64,000 nucleotides of DNA from Aureococcus anophagefferens (lineage: Eukaryota > Sar > Pelagophyceae > Pelagomonadales > Pelagomonadaceae), in contig NW_008705564.1 in assembly GCF_000186865.1 (NCBI RefSeq), positions 1,051,929 to 1,115,928 of the forward strand, read 5' to 3'. Positions 17,553 to 26,970 of this stretch are shown here, piece after piece. The notes beneath the pieces are model-generated. The model saw only the letters and a list, made by a program, of their open reading frames with translations, made no database searches and had not been told where the DNA came from. Positions within the stretch are counted from its first letter, which is position 1. The number at the start of each line of letters is the position of its first letter. Position numbers and translations under genes: made by a program.

Positions 17553-19076
17553 TCAGAGGAACTCCGTCGGCGTCGTCTCGGCGACGGCCGTCTCGGGCGG
17601 CGGCGCGGGGAGCGCGAGGAGCTTGCCCGCGGCGGGGAGCGCCGGGGGCGCGTCCGCGGGGGGGAGCGCGAGGAGCGGCGGGGCCGCGGCGGGCGCGCCG
17701 CCGGCCTTGTCCGTGACGTCGATGTGGATGACGTCGTCGGCCTTGTCCGTGACCTCGACGGCGGGCGACGCGGGCAGCGCGGGCGCCTCCGAGTAGACCG
17801 GCGGCGGGCCCGCGGCCGCGGCCTTGGCGTCCGCGAGGGGCGCCCGCGGCACGACGAGCGCGACCTGGGCGTCGAGGACCGTGGCCCGCGGGAGGCGGCG
17901 CTTGCGCATCTTGGCCGCGCCCGCGACGGTGATCGTCGCGGCGACGACGGCCAATAACGCGGCGGCGCAGAAGACGCGGACGTCGCCGAGCTTCGCCCAG
18001 CCCGCGTCGTCGTCGTCGGGCGCCGCGGTGACGTGGAACGCGGCGGACCAGGCCGGGTACATGTTCGCCGGGTAGGCGCGGAAGCGGTACGTGCCCGTCT
18101 TCATACTCGCCGGCACGGTCCAGCCGCCGGGGACGCCGCCGCGGCCGACTTTCGCGTGCCACGCGACGACGTGGATAGAGCCCGCGTCCTCGTACTCGCG
18201 CTGCAGGTCCCGGGGCGACGGCGCCGTGCCGACCTTGGGCATGGCGTCGGGCACGGGCACGGCGTAGATCTCCACCGTTTCTTCGCTGACCGCGCCGTCG
18301 TGGCGCCACGCGATGGGGACAACATCACCAACATCATAAGCCGCGAAGGCCCGCGGCGACGCGAAGTCGAAGACGGACGCGAGCTCGAGCTCCGTGGGCT
18401 CCACGGGGGTTAAGGTTGAAGGTTCCGGCCAGGCGATGGCGCCGCCGTCCTTGTAGGACTGGTTCCGATACGCGTGGAACTTGTCCAGATCGTAGTTGTC
18501 GCCCGGCATGAAGGGCTGGTCGCCGCAGCCGTTCTCCGACGTGAAGCGCATGCCCGCCAGCGCGAACTGGAAGCCGCTGGACTCGTCGGCGGGCTGCCCC
18601 ATGCACGTGTAGACGCACTGCTTCGCGAGGCAGCCCTTGGACTTGACGGACTCGCCGAGCGCCCACCGCTCCTCCTCCATGTGGTAGGGCAGCCCCGCGT
18701 CGGGCTTCGTGAAGCGCATGTGCACGAAGTCCGCCAGGGTGAAGCGGCACTCGACGACGAGGTCGTCGTCGCCGCCCTTCTTGTCGGTCGCGTCGCTGTC
18801 GATCATGCTGAACGTGACGTCGCGGTAGTCGGAGCAGGACCGCTCGAAGACGACGGTCTCGTACCACTCGGGCGTCTTGTCGTTGGACGCGACGGACGTC
18901 TGGGCCCCCTCGACCTCGCCGTAGCAGTCGACCTCGTTGTTCTTGCAGTAGCCGTCCCCGTAGTTCGTCCAGCCGCGATGCCAGGTCACGAAGACCTGGA
19001 CGCGCTCGTCGGCCTCGGGGGGCTTCACGAGCTCCGTGGCCAGGGCCGCCGGGGCCAACAACAGGAGCGACCGCAT
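17553..19076 (-). CDS. Type I membrane protein with a Cys-rich extracellular region
   Basis: The 507-aa product has a signal peptide (MRSLLLLAPAALATE), then an ectodomain of ~350 residues containing paired cysteines (for example DGYCKNNEVDCYGEV, ERSCSDY, GCLAKQCVYTCMGQPADE), an N-glycosylation site (NQS) and a second module (~245-355) that looks like a beta-sandwich. A single transmembrane helix follows (VFCAAALLAVVAATITVAGA, ~372-391), then a basic stop-transfer KMRKRRL and a Pro/Ala-rich cytosolic tail. This is consistent with a cell-surface or vesicle receptor or adhesion protein. No family is recognised. It converges on the mutase gene, 97 bp apart. Confidence 0.75.
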   Translation of the reverse strand: MRSLLLLAPAALATELVKPPEADERVQVFVTWHRGWTNYGDGYCKNNEVDCYGEVEGAQTSVASNDKTPEWYETVVFERSCSDYRDVTFSMIDSDATDKKGGDDDLVVECRFTLADFVHMRFTKPDAGLPYHMEEERWALGESVKSKGCLAKQCVYTCMGQPADESSGFQFALAGMRFTSENGCGDQPFMPGDNYDLDKFHAYRNQSYKDGGAIAWPEPSTLTPVEPTELELASVFDFASPRAFAAYDVGDVVPIAWRHDGAVSEETVEIYAVPVPDAMPKVGTAPSPRDLQREYEDAGSIHVVAWHAKVGRGGVPGGWTVPASMKTGTYRFRAYPANMYPAWSAAFHVTAAPDDDDAGWAKLGDVRVFCAAALLAVVAATITVAGAAKMRKRRLPRATVLDAQVALVVPRAPLADAKAAAAGPPPVYSEAPALPASPAVEVTDKADDVIHIDVTDKAGGAPAAAPPLLALPPADAPPALPAAGKLLALPAPPPETAVAETTPTEFL

Positions 19077-19286
19077 GGTCCCCGAAAGCGCGGGCGGGCG
19101 ACGACCAGCTCAAGCTCCCAGCTTCCGTGAGGAGTTTCAAAGCGGCGGGGCAGCTTCGAAAGGTGTTTCCTCAACCTTTGGTTCAATGAGTCGATCGTGC
19201 CTGGAGCATCTGTGGAGCCGCGAGCATGCATCGGCGTGGCCGTGGAACTCTGGGGCGAGGGAATCGAGCCAAGCACCTTCTGCGCC
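19077..19286. promoter_or_regulatory. Divergent promoter region of membrane protein and COX15 genes
   Basis: A 210-bp spacer between start codons at 19076 (minus) and 19287 (plus). The middle is AT-richer than both genes (about 19135-19200). No specific element is assigned. Confidence 0.35.
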
Positions 19287-20633
19287 ATGCTCGCGCGCCA
19301 CGCCGTGCGCGCCGCGCGGCCCCTGCGGCGCTCGCTCGCCGCGCCGCGGTCCACGGTCGTCACGGAGCGCGCGCGGCCGCCGACCGTGGTGCGCCGGAGC
19401 CTCTACGACTATCGCACGCCCGCCGCCCAGGCCGCGGCGGCGATCGACAAGCCCGTGGGCTACTGGCTCCTGGGCTGCGGCGGCCTCGTCGCCGGCATGG
19501 TCTCCGTCGGCGGCCTCACGCGGCTCACGCGGAGCGGCCTGTCCATGACGGACTGGAAGATCCAGGGCGGCCTCCCGCCGCAGACCGACGACGAGTGGCA
19601 GCGCGAGTTCGAGCGCTACAAGCGCTTCCCCGAGTGGCAGCAGCGCCAGTCCATGACCGTCGAGGACTTCAAGTTCATCTACTTTTGGGAGTACGGCCAC
19701 CGCATGCTCGGCCGCGTCGTCGGCGTCGCCTTCGGCGCGCCGCTCGCGTACTTTTGGAGCCGCGGGCGGCTCACGCCCTGGCTCAAGCCCCGGCTCCTCG
19801 GCCTGCTGGGGTTGGGCGGCACGCAGGGCCTCGTGGGCTGGTGGATGGTGCGCTCGGGCCTGGACACGCAGCTGCTGCCGGAGAAGCAGCGGCAGGACGT
19901 GCGCGTCTCGCCGTACCGCCTCGCGACGCACCTGTCGCTGGCCTTCGCGTCCTACACGGGGCTCGTGTGGTGCGGCCTGGAGGTGCTGAGCGGCGGCCGG
20001 GCGGCGCGGTCGCTCGTCGCGCGCGCGCACGCGGCGCGCCTCGCGCCCGTCGCGGCCGCGGCCGCGGGCCTGACGTTCGTGACGGCGCTGTCCGGCGCCT
20101 TCGTCGCGGGCAACGACGCGGGCTGCGCCTACAACGTCTGGCCCTACATGATCGACGACCGCGACGTCGGCGAGGGCGCGTCCTTCGCGCCGCCGCTCGA
20201 GGAGTTGACGGCGCTCGCGCCGGCCTGGCGGAACCTCTTCGAGAACACGGCGACGGTCCAGTTCGACCACCGGTCCCTGGCCTACGCGACGTCCGCCGCC
20301 GTCGGCGCCCTGGCCGCGTCGGCGGCCGCGGGGCCCTTTTCGGCGCTGCCGCTCGCGCCGCGCGCGTTCGTCGTCGCCGGGTCCGCGGCCGTCGTCGGCC
20401 AGGTCTCGCTCGGCGTCGCGACGCTGCTCGCGTACGTGCCCATCGAGCTCGCCGCGGCGCACCAGGCCGGCTCGCTCGTGCTCCTGACGACCATGCTCGG
20501 CGCGTCGCACGCGCTCTCGACCGCCGCGGGCGGCGCCGGCGCGACCGCGCTCAAGGCCGCCGCCAAGGCCGGGCCCGCGGCCGGCGTGGCTGTCGGGGTC
20601 GTGGCCGCGGGGGCGGGGCTCGCGCAGGCGTAA
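19287..20633 (+). CDS. COX15: Heme A synthase (COX15/CtaA family)
   Basis: The 448-aa product starts MLARHAVRAARPLRRSLAAP, an Arg/Ala-rich mitochondrial presequence. It has the eight-helix COX15 layout. Conserved features are VGGLTRLTRSGLSMTDWKI, FIYFWEYGHRMLGRVVG, GGTQGLVGWWMVRSGL, YRLATHLSLAFASYTGL, GAFVAGNDAGCAYNVWPYM, QFDHRSLAYAT and ELAAAHQAGSLVLL. These contain the four membrane His residues that bind heme. The enzyme oxidises the C8 methyl of heme O to give heme A for cytochrome c oxidase in the inner mitochondrial membrane. Length and motif order match eukaryotic COX15. No intron is present. It converges on the SANT/BRCT gene (183 bp). Confidence 0.95.
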   Translation: MLARHAVRAARPLRRSLAAPRSTVVTERARPPTVVRRSLYDYRTPAAQAAAAIDKPVGYWLLGCGGLVAGMVSVGGLTRLTRSGLSMTDWKIQGGLPPQTDDEWQREFERYKRFPEWQQRQSMTVEDFKFIYFWEYGHRMLGRVVGVAFGAPLAYFWSRGRLTPWLKPRLLGLLGLGGTQGLVGWWMVRSGLDTQLLPEKQRQDVRVSPYRLATHLSLAFASYTGLVWCGLEVLSGGRAARSLVARAHAARLAPVAAAAAGLTFVTALSGAFVAGNDAGCAYNVWPYMIDDRDVGEGASFAPPLEELTALAPAWRNLFENTATVQFDHRSLAYATSAAVGALAASAAAGPFSALPLAPRAFVVAGSAAVVGQVSLGVATLLAYVPIELAAAHQAGSLVLLTTMLGASHALSTAAGGAGATALKAAAKAGPAAGVAVGVVAAGAGLAQA

Positions 20634-20816
20634 GGAAGTTTGTCACTGAGGTGGTGTCTTCGTGCGTGATACGATGTAAGACGGCGTCCAGGACGAAGTC
20701 CAGGACGCGTACGGCGTCGGGGATCGATATCGATAGGCTGGCCGGGGGTCGACGGCGACGAGCTCGTTGAACGCCGTCCACGTGAGGACGGGGCGGTGGC
20801 AAAACAGCTACCTTAC

Positions 20817-22826
20817 TCACTCGGGGTAGCAGTCGGGGTGCATGCGCGTGTTCGGCGGCCCGAGGAGGAAGCACTCGCCGTCGTCATCCAACGGACAGAG
20901 GCGCGCGGACACGTCGTAGGGGCCGGCGCCCTGCGGGCCGCCGGCGCTGAGGCGGCGGTACAGGAGCCGGATGCGGCCGTCCTCCTCGCGGAGCTCGCGG
21001 CCGATCTCCTGGCCCATGCGCTCCATGATCTTCGCCTCGTCCACGGTGCCCATGTTGCCGAAGATCGACTTCCCCGGGTCGCCGAGCCGCGTCGCCTCGG
21101 GCCCCGTGAGCATGCGCATGAAATGGATGTCCTCCCGGGACATCGCGACGTAGGCCGCGGCGGACGCGGTCGTCAGCGACGAGCTGTTCCCCTCGGCGAC
21201 GAACGTCTGCGAGCCCGTGCTGGTCTCGTACACGTGCAAACAGACCCAGGCCCGCGGGTCGCCGCGCTTGCGGCGATGCGCGGCGATCATAGCCTTGAGC
21301 TTCTGCTTCAGGGCCTGGTAGTGACGCTCGAGCTGCTCGTCGCTCAGATGGTTCGGGATGCCCGCCAAGATCCGAGCCCACTTCTTTTGGCGCTCCACCG
21401 TCGCGTCGCGGCGCTTCTCGTTCTTCGCGTCGTAGCGGGCCCTCGCCGCGGCCAAGCAGGCGTGGCACTGAAGCGACCGCCCTCTGCAGTCGCTTTTGGG
21501 ATGAAACTCGTCGCGCTCGAACCAGTGAAACGGCATGATCGCTCCGGGCGGGTGGCCGCCGTGGAGGCCCGTGCAGCGGTGGCCCAGCTTGCACTCGTCG
21601 TCGTTGCACTCGCGGTCGGGGCAAACCGCCGTACCCTCGGGCATGAACGTCGTCGTCTCGCACGCCCAGCGCGTCTTTCTCGCCTCCCAGCTCGCACTCG
21701 GGGTCTTCTCCACCACCGTCGGCTTCTCCGGGAAGTTAGTCAGGCAGAGCACGACGTCGGCCCGCGACCAGACCGCCTTGTCTCCGCACGCGTTCGCCTT
21801 GTCCACCTTGTGCTCGTTGGGGCGGCCCTCGCCGCAGAGCAACACGTGCCAGGCGCCGTTGCCCGTGCGCATGTCGACCTTGGCGCCCCAGCTCGCGAGG
21901 ATCTTGGACATGCGGGCCTGGCTATCCTCGTGCTTCAAACCGTCGCCGAACTCGGGGAAGAAGCCCGTGAGCAGGAACGTCATGCCCGCGAGGGGCCGCG
22001 GGTCCGAGCCGTCGCTGAGCTTCGTGGCGTCGCCCTGGGGCGCGTGGAGGGCCATGAACTTGGCCTCGTCGCAGCACGCGGACTTGCAGGACGCGTTGCA
22101 CGCGAACGCGCCGGGGACGCTGACGTCGCCCATGACGGTGTCGCCGTCGGAGCTCATGACCGTGTCGCCGCTGTCCGTGGGCGCCACGGAGGCGTCGTCG
22201 CGGTCCTCGTCCATCGACGCGCCGTCGTCCGTGGGCGCCACGGAGGCGTCGTCGAGGCCCTCGTCCATCGGCGCCGCGCCGTCGCCCGCCTCGCTCCGCG
22301 CCGGGCCCGCGTCGCCGCCGTCCGTCATGGCCGAGTCCCCGTCCGCGTCCCGCGCGAGCCGCTGGCTCCGCCGCGCGAGCAAGCGGTCGACGGCGTCGTC
22401 GACGCTCTTCTGGACGCTCACCGACGCCTTCGACACCGGCTGCCCGCCCTCGTCCGTCGGCGGCGGGGTCGCGGTCTCGCGAAGGACGCGTTGTTTCTCG
22501 GCGAAGGCGTCGGTGCGGGCCTTCATGTCCTCCTCGAACGCCGTCTCGTCGAACTTGGCGCGGGGGTTTGGTCGCTTGACGCCGCGCTCGAAGAGCAGCT
22601 CGAGCTTGTCGAGCTCGGCGAGGACGCGCTCCTTCTCCTTGGCGTTCTCCGACGTGTCCTCGCAGGGCTCGAACTGGATCGCGTTCCCATTGACGTTCGA
22701 GATGGACACGTCGGACTTCTTGAAGGACTGGAACTTCTTCGTGATGCGCATGTCGGAGCACCGGAGCTTGGCTGCTAGGTACTGGCGAAGCAACGTGCCC
22801 CGCGAGCAGTGGAGCATGCCGTTGTG
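20817..22826 (-). CDS. 3' part of a SANT-like/BRCT nuclear protein (downstream of a frameshift)
   Basis: This frame carries ~670 residues. It begins inside a DNA-binding-like domain (NGMLHCSRGTLLRQYLAAKL, CSDMRITKKF), whose first half (GSWSEEEEDYTVALIGAF) sits in the other frame just upstream. After an acidic, Asp/Thr-rich region with two copies of DDASVAPTD there is a BRCT-like module (PLAGMTFLLTGFFPEFGDG, MSKILASWGAKVDM, HVLLCGEG). A Cys/His-rich region follows (TAVCPDRECNDDECKLGHRC, SLQCHACLAAAR). The C-terminal ~200 residues are uncharacterised. BRCT suggests a role in DNA damage response or chromatin. An independent gene starting at one of the Met codons here is possible but would split the domain. 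Confidence 0.65.
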   Translation of the reverse strand, partial: HNGMLHCSRGTLLRQYLAAKLRCSDMRITKKFQSFKKSDVSISNVNGNAIQFEPCEDTSENAKEKERVLAELDKLELLFERGVKRPNPRAKFDETAFEEDMKARTDAFAEKQRVLRETATPPPTDEGGQPVSKASVSVQKSVDDAVDRLLARRSQRLARDADGDSAMTDGGDAGPARSEAGDGAAPMDEGLDDASVAPTDDGASMDEDRDDASVAPTDSGDTVMSSDGDTVMGDVSVPGAFACNASCKSACCDEAKFMALHAPQGDATKLSDGSDPRPLAGMTFLLTGFFPEFGDGLKHEDSQARMSKILASWGAKVDMRTGNGAWHVLLCGEGRPNEHKVDKANACGDKAVWSRADVVLCLTNFPEKPTVVEKTPSASWEARKTRWACETTTFMPEGTAVCPDRECNDDECKLGHRCTGLHGGHPPGAIMPFHWFERDEFHPKSDCRGRSLQCHACLAAARARYDAKNEKRRDATVERQKKWARILAGIPNHLSDEQLERHYQALKQKLKAMIAAHRRKRGDPRAWVCLHVYETSTGSQTFVAEGNSSSLTTASAAAYVAMSREDIHFMRMLTGPEATRLGDPGKSIFGNMGTVDEAKIMERMGQEIGRELREEDGRIRLLYRRLSAGGPQGAGPYDVSARLCPLDDDGECFLLGPPNTRMHPDCYPE

Positions 22827-25318
22827 AACGCGCCGATGAGCGCCACGGTGTAGTCCTCCTCCTCCTCGGACCAACTGCCCTGGCGCTCCGGCGGCGACTT
22901 CGATCGCTCGGCGCGCGGCTTCCGCTTGGCCTTGGGCTCCGACGGCTTGCGCTTCTTGTCGCGTCGCACGTCGCTCGAATCGGCGTCACTCGAATCCGGC
23001 GGCGCCAGGGGCGACGGCGCGCCGTCGACGTCCATCGACGCGCCCGGCGCCGCGTCGGCGCGGAGGAGCACCTCGCCGTCGTCCTTCGACTCCTTCGACT
23101 TCTTCCTTTTCTTCGACTGCTTCCTCTTCTTCGACTTCTTCGACTTCTTCGCCATGGCCGCGACGGCCTTCTCGACGAGCTCCTGGGGCACGTCCGTGGG
23201 CCAGAGCCGCGCCTCGAACCTGTCCACGCGCTTCTCCCCTCGGAGCACGGACCTGACCTGGGCGCTCGTCTTCCGCACGTCCCCGAAGAGTTTCGGGAAG
23301 GCCTCGCGGAACGCCTCGCAGATGCCGCCGGCGTTCGCGAAGAACTGCCACTCCTCGCCGACGCGCCGCGCGAAGCAGCCGTCGGCCGCGGTGCCGCCGG
23401 ACTCCTTCAGGTCGTAGCAGTGCTCCACGACCCGGCGGCGCGCCAAGTCCTCGGCCGCCCGCTTCTTCGAGATCGACTCCTTCGCCATGGCCGCGACGGC
23501 CTTCTCGACGAGCTCCTGGGGCACGTCCGTGGGCCAGAGCCGCGCCTCGAACCCCGGGATGACGTTCTTCCCTCGGAGCACGGGCCCAATCTGGTAGCTC
23601 GTCGTCAGCACGCACCCGAAGAAGTTCGGGACGGCCCCGCGGAAGGCCTCGAAGATGCCGCGGGCGTCCGCGAAGAACTGCCACTCGTCGCCGCGGCGCC
23701 GCGCGAAGCAGCCGTCGTCCGTGCCGCCGCCGGACTCCTTCAGGTCGAACCGGTGCTCCACGACCCGGCGGCGCGCCAGGTCCTCGGCCGCCCACTTCTC
23801 GATTGCGACCCAGTATGCGCGCACCTTCTCCTCGTCGCTCGTAGCGGCGGCCTGCGCCGAACGGTACGCGGCGTCGGCCGCCTCGCGCTCCCGCGTCGCA
23901 GCCATTAACGCGTCGCGCAGCGGCGCCGCCTCCGCCTCGCGCGCCGCCGCCTGGCGCCGCGCCTCCGCCACGCACTCCCGCTCCGCCGCCTCAAACGCGT
24001 CGCGCAGCGCCGCCGTCTCCGCCTCGCGTCGCGCCTCCGCCTCGACGTCCGTCGACGGCGCGGCGTCCGCGCCGAGGCCGACGATGGGCGACTCCTCGGG
24101 CGACGGCGCGGACGGCGCCTCGTCCGCCGGCGCGGGCGACGCCTCGTCCGCCGGGTCCGCCGGCGCGGCGTCGTCGCACTCCTCGTCCGGCTGCGCGAAG
24201 TCGTCGCACTCCTCGACGGCGGACTGGGCCGGCGCGGCGCCCGGCGACGTCTTCGCGGGCGACGGCGGCTTGGGCGACGGCGCGGGGGGCCGCTGCGCCT
24301 CCGACTCGTCGAGGTCCGCGCGGCCCGCCGCCTCGGGCGTGCTGCCGGGCTTCGGCGCCGACGCGGACGAGTCGAGCTCGTCGAGGAGCGGCGTCGGCGA
24401 GACCGCGCGCGGCGCGTCGGCGGCGAGCGCGTCGGCGAGCTCCGCCTTGTGCTGCGCGACGGCCATCTCCGCGGCGGCGAGCTCCTCCGCGTGGCGCTCC
24501 GCGGCGGCGGTGAGGCGCGCGACCTCGCCCTGCGAGATCTCGAGCTGCTTCGTGACCGCCGCGTACTGCGCGTTTCTCGTGTCGAGCGCGGCCATCACGT
24601 CGACGGTGAAGTGTTCCTCCCGGGGCGAGCAGCGCGGCGCGGCGTCGCGCTCGGCGCGCGCGGCGAGGCGCGCGTTCGCGTCGTCGAGCTCCGCCGCGAG
24701 GCGCGCGTTCGTGTCGCGCGCCTGGGCGAGCAGCGCCTCCGTCTCCGCGAGCGCGCACGTCGTCGCGACGTCGCCCTCGGGCGGGACCTCGTCCGAGGGC
24801 GAGTGCGGCGCGTCGTCGCCCTTGCGGAGCGCGGCGAGCTCGGCGAACGCGTCCTCGGCGAGGTGCGCGAGCTCGTCCTCGCCGAGGCGCGCGGGCGGGA
24901 TGGGGGCGAACAGCTCGGGGTGCGGCTCGTCCTCCGACTCGGCCGACGGCGCGAGCTCCGCGCGGCCCATGGGGTTGCGCGCGTGCGCGGCGACCTCGAG
25001 GATCGCGCTCGACGCGGCGTCGCCGGCGAGCGGTTCGTCGGGCACGCCGACGCCCGCGGCGTGCAGGGCGTCGAAGCACTCGACGAGAAGCCGCGCGCGC
25101 GATTCGAGAAATGAGCTGCCGAGGAGCGCAAGGATGTTTCCCAAGGGGCCGGTGGACTTGGACTGGGCCACTAAGTCCTCCAAACTTTCGCCGAGCATTT
25201 TCATCCATCCACTGTACATCTCGGGCTCGTCGTCAATCCACGGTTTTGCGGGTATCTCGTCTCGCGTTGCGATCATCTCGAATGAATTCACGCGGCGCGG
25301 CTGCGGCTCGTCGAACAT
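22775..25318 (-). CDS. 5' part of a SANT-like/BRCT nuclear protein with an internal tandem repeat
   Basis: The ATG at 25318 opens an 847-codon frame. It has an acidic, coiled-coil-prone N-terminal half (heptad-like ALAETEALLAQARDTNARLA and following), a Pro/Asp/Glu linker, two tandem 111-residue modules (sharing AAEDLARRRVVEH, DLKESGG, DGCFARR, EWQFFA, and FEARLWPTDVPQELVEKAVA), a Lys/Ser nuclear-localisation stretch (KKSKKSKKRKQSKKRKK), and the start of a SANT-like domain (GSWSEEEEDYTVALIGAF). The frame then changes near 22821-22826 and the domain continues in the next frame. The last ~17 residues of this frame (after GAF) are therefore probably not real. Together with the downstream frame it would encode ~1,500 residues. 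Confidence 0.68.
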   Translation of the reverse strand: MFDEPQPRRVNSFEMIATRDEIPAKPWIDDEPEMYSGWMKMLGESLEDLVAQSKSTGPLGNILALLGSSFLESRARLLVECFDALHAAGVGVPDEPLAGDAASSAILEVAAHARNPMGRAELAPSAESEDEPHPELFAPIPPARLGEDELAHLAEDAFAELAALRKGDDAPHSPSDEVPPEGDVATTCALAETEALLAQARDTNARLAAELDDANARLAARAERDAAPRCSPREEHFTVDVMAALDTRNAQYAAVTKQLEISQGEVARLTAAAERHAEELAAAEMAVAQHKAELADALAADAPRAVSPTPLLDELDSSASAPKPGSTPEAAGRADLDESEAQRPPAPSPKPPSPAKTSPGAAPAQSAVEECDDFAQPDEECDDAAPADPADEASPAPADEAPSAPSPEESPIVGLGADAAPSTDVEAEARREAETAALRDAFEAAERECVAEARRQAAAREAEAAPLRDALMAATREREAADAAYRSAQAAATSDEEKVRAYWVAIEKWAAEDLARRRVVEHRFDLKESGGGTDDGCFARRRGDEWQFFADARGIFEAFRGAVPNFFGCVLTTSYQIGPVLRGKNVIPGFEARLWPTDVPQELVEKAVAAMAKESISKKRAAEDLARRRVVEHCYDLKESGGTAADGCFARRVGEEWQFFANAGGICEAFREAFPKLFGDVRKTSAQVRSVLRGEKRVDRFEARLWPTDVPQELVEKAVAAMAKKSKKSKKRKQSKKRKKSKESKDDGEVLLRADAAPGASMDVDGAPSPLAPPDSSDADSSDVRRDKKRKPSEPKAKRKPRAERSKSPPERQGSWSEEEEDYTVALIGAFTTACSTARGARCFAST
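23151..23792 (-). repeat. Tandem internal duplication, 333-bp unit
   Basis: Two adjacent copies encode the same 111-residue module. A 70-bp stretch (23151-23220 and 23484-23553) is identical at a 333-bp offset, and the rest is similar but diverged. The offset is a multiple of three, so the duplication preserves the frame. Retention of the coding pattern with diverged middles suggests both copies are under protein-level selection. Confidence 0.9.
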
Positions 25319-25814
25319 CCGGTTCTCCCGTAATGCGATTTAACTTTCATCATCTTGCGCGCGGTCATCTTGTCGAGGCGAACGTCGTCGCAGTGGTCGT
25401 TGTGATTCTCCTAAGTCCGCGGCTGGGGTACCCCAACATACGCTCAACATCAGGAATCCTTTCGTTGCACTCGCCCGCGGGGTCGCGCGCGCCCGGCGAC
25501 CCGTGCTCGTCGAAATGGGCGCCGAAGGCAGCGGTGTCGAGCCGGGACGCCGTGTGGTGGATGCCTGGTGCTGATTTGCCGTGATTCGGCCGCCGGCGGC
25601 GGTCGAACACCGGCACGAGTATGTCCGACCCGGACCAAAAGCTGGCTCCGCCAGCACCAAGAAGATTCGCGACCGTCCCCGGGAAATGGTCCGGTTTGCG
25701 CTGGCAGGTGGTCCGATAGACGCCTCGATAGGCGCGGCGCGTCGCCGGGGCTGTGACGCCCAAGGCGTCGCCCATCTGGAGCTCCTGGGTTGCAGTGTCG
25801 TACTCAGCGACGCG
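25319..25814. promoter_or_regulatory. 496-bp divergent intergenic region
   Basis: This region separates the SANT/BRCT gene start (25318, minus) from plastid L4 (25815, plus). Composition is lower in GC than the coding DNA on either side. Open frames exist on both strands through it but none has a recognisable domain or a convincing start, so I treat it as promoter and leader sequence. Confidence 0.45.
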
Positions 25815-26649
25815 ATGAAGTTCGCTCTGGTGGCGCTGGCCGCCACGGCCTCGGCCCTCGTGGCCCCCGCATCCCTCAGACGGCCGGCGACGGCCCTCGC
25901 CGTCGCGACTGCCGAAGTTCCCGTGAAGTCGTTCGACGGCGCCGACGCCGGAACCGCGACGCTCTCCCTGAAGACGACGAAGGGCGAGAAGGACATGCGC
26001 GTCGCCGCGTCCCGAACTCGGGGCCCGCGTAGCCCCCGCGAGGCTCCCCCCGACGCGCTCCCGTCGTCGCGTCCGCTTTGACCCCGCCCCCCGCTCTAGG
26101 TACGTCGTCCACCGCAAATACGTGAACGAGCGGCGTAACGCGCGCCAGGGCACGGCGTCCACGAAGACGCGCGCGGAGGTCCGCGGCGGCGGCCGCAAGC
26201 CGTTCAAGCAAAAGGGCACGGGCCGCGCGCGCCAGGGCTCGACGCGCACGCCCCTCAAGCCCGGCGGCGGCGTCGTCTTCGGCCCCAAGCCCAAGGACTG
26301 GGCGAACAAGAAGATCAACCGCAAGGAGGCGGAGCTCGCCATCGGCATCGCGATCCAGAACAAGGCGGCCCGCGCCACGGTCGTCGACTCCCTCGCCGGC
26401 AAGTTCGTCGGCGCGCCCAAGACGAAGAGCGTCACGTCCATGCTCTCCGGCCTCGGCCTCGACGCCGACGAGAAGACGGTCCTCGTCTACGACACGGAGG
26501 ACGACGTCCTCGAGAAGTCGGCGGCGAACCTGCCCAACTGCGAGCTCCGCCTCCAGGACGAGATCACCGTCTCCGACATGCTCTGGGCCAACCAGGTCCT
26601 CTTCACCAAGCCCGCCTTCGACTGGGTCAACGAGCGCTACGGCGCCTAG
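25815..26649 (+). CDS. rpl4: Plastid ribosomal protein L4 (uL4c), nuclear-encoded
   Basis: Exons 25815..26008 and 26100..26649 give 247 aa. The N-terminus MKFALVALAATASALVAP is a signal peptide ending before LVAP-ASLRRP, the bipartite signature used to enter a secondary red-type plastid. The mature region has the bacterial-type L4 hallmarks: YVVHRKYVNERRNARQGTAS, TKTRAEVRGGGRKPFKQKG, TGRARQGSTRTPLKPGGGVV and FGPKPKDWANKKINRKE. This loop lines the ribosomal exit tunnel. The 91-nt GT-AG intron (26009..26099) separates presequence and mature domain near residue 65 and is not an introner. Length is typical of plastid L4. Confidence 0.93.
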
Positions 26650-26970
26650 GCGGCCCCGACCCCGCTCCGAAAGACGCGACGACGGCGCGACGGCCGCGAC
26701 GGGGCCGTCGCGCGCGGAGTAACCGACATCTCCATGTAGTCAGCGCGGCGGTGTCGCCCCCGCGGCGGCTGGTCTGCCGGTCGCGGCGCCCGGTCCGCGC
26801 GGACGACCGCCGCGGGGCCTGGGCGGGTTCTTGGTCGCGCGCAGCAGCGTGATGACCGTACACTAGAAAAGCACCGAGAAACCGACGAGGCGTGCGCGTC
26901 GTAAGAGGTGAGTGTGTAGCTTCAAGTTGCCCTGTAAGTTGCAACTCCTTCGAGACATGCTCACTTAGTG
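26650..26970. other. Intergenic region with a strong hairpin after plastid L4
   Basis: About 35 bp after the L4 stop, GCGCGACGGCC (26685-26695) and its perfect complement (26703-26713) form an 11-bp stem with a 7-nt loop, a plausible 3' UTR structure. The later part (26860-26970) is AT-richer and should contain the promoter and leader of the next plus-strand gene. No further gene was seen. Confidence 0.5.

Noticed and set aside
20796..22778. A 660-codon plus-strand frame antisense to the BRCT gene
   Set aside because: No domain and composition typical of antisense frames. The opposite strand has BRCT and Cys-rich motifs.
25365..26441. A minus-strand 358-codon frame overlapping plastid L4
   Set aside because: It runs antisense to the clear L4 coding sequence and has no recognisable domain. 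The part upstream of L4 (25365-25800) could not be supported independently.
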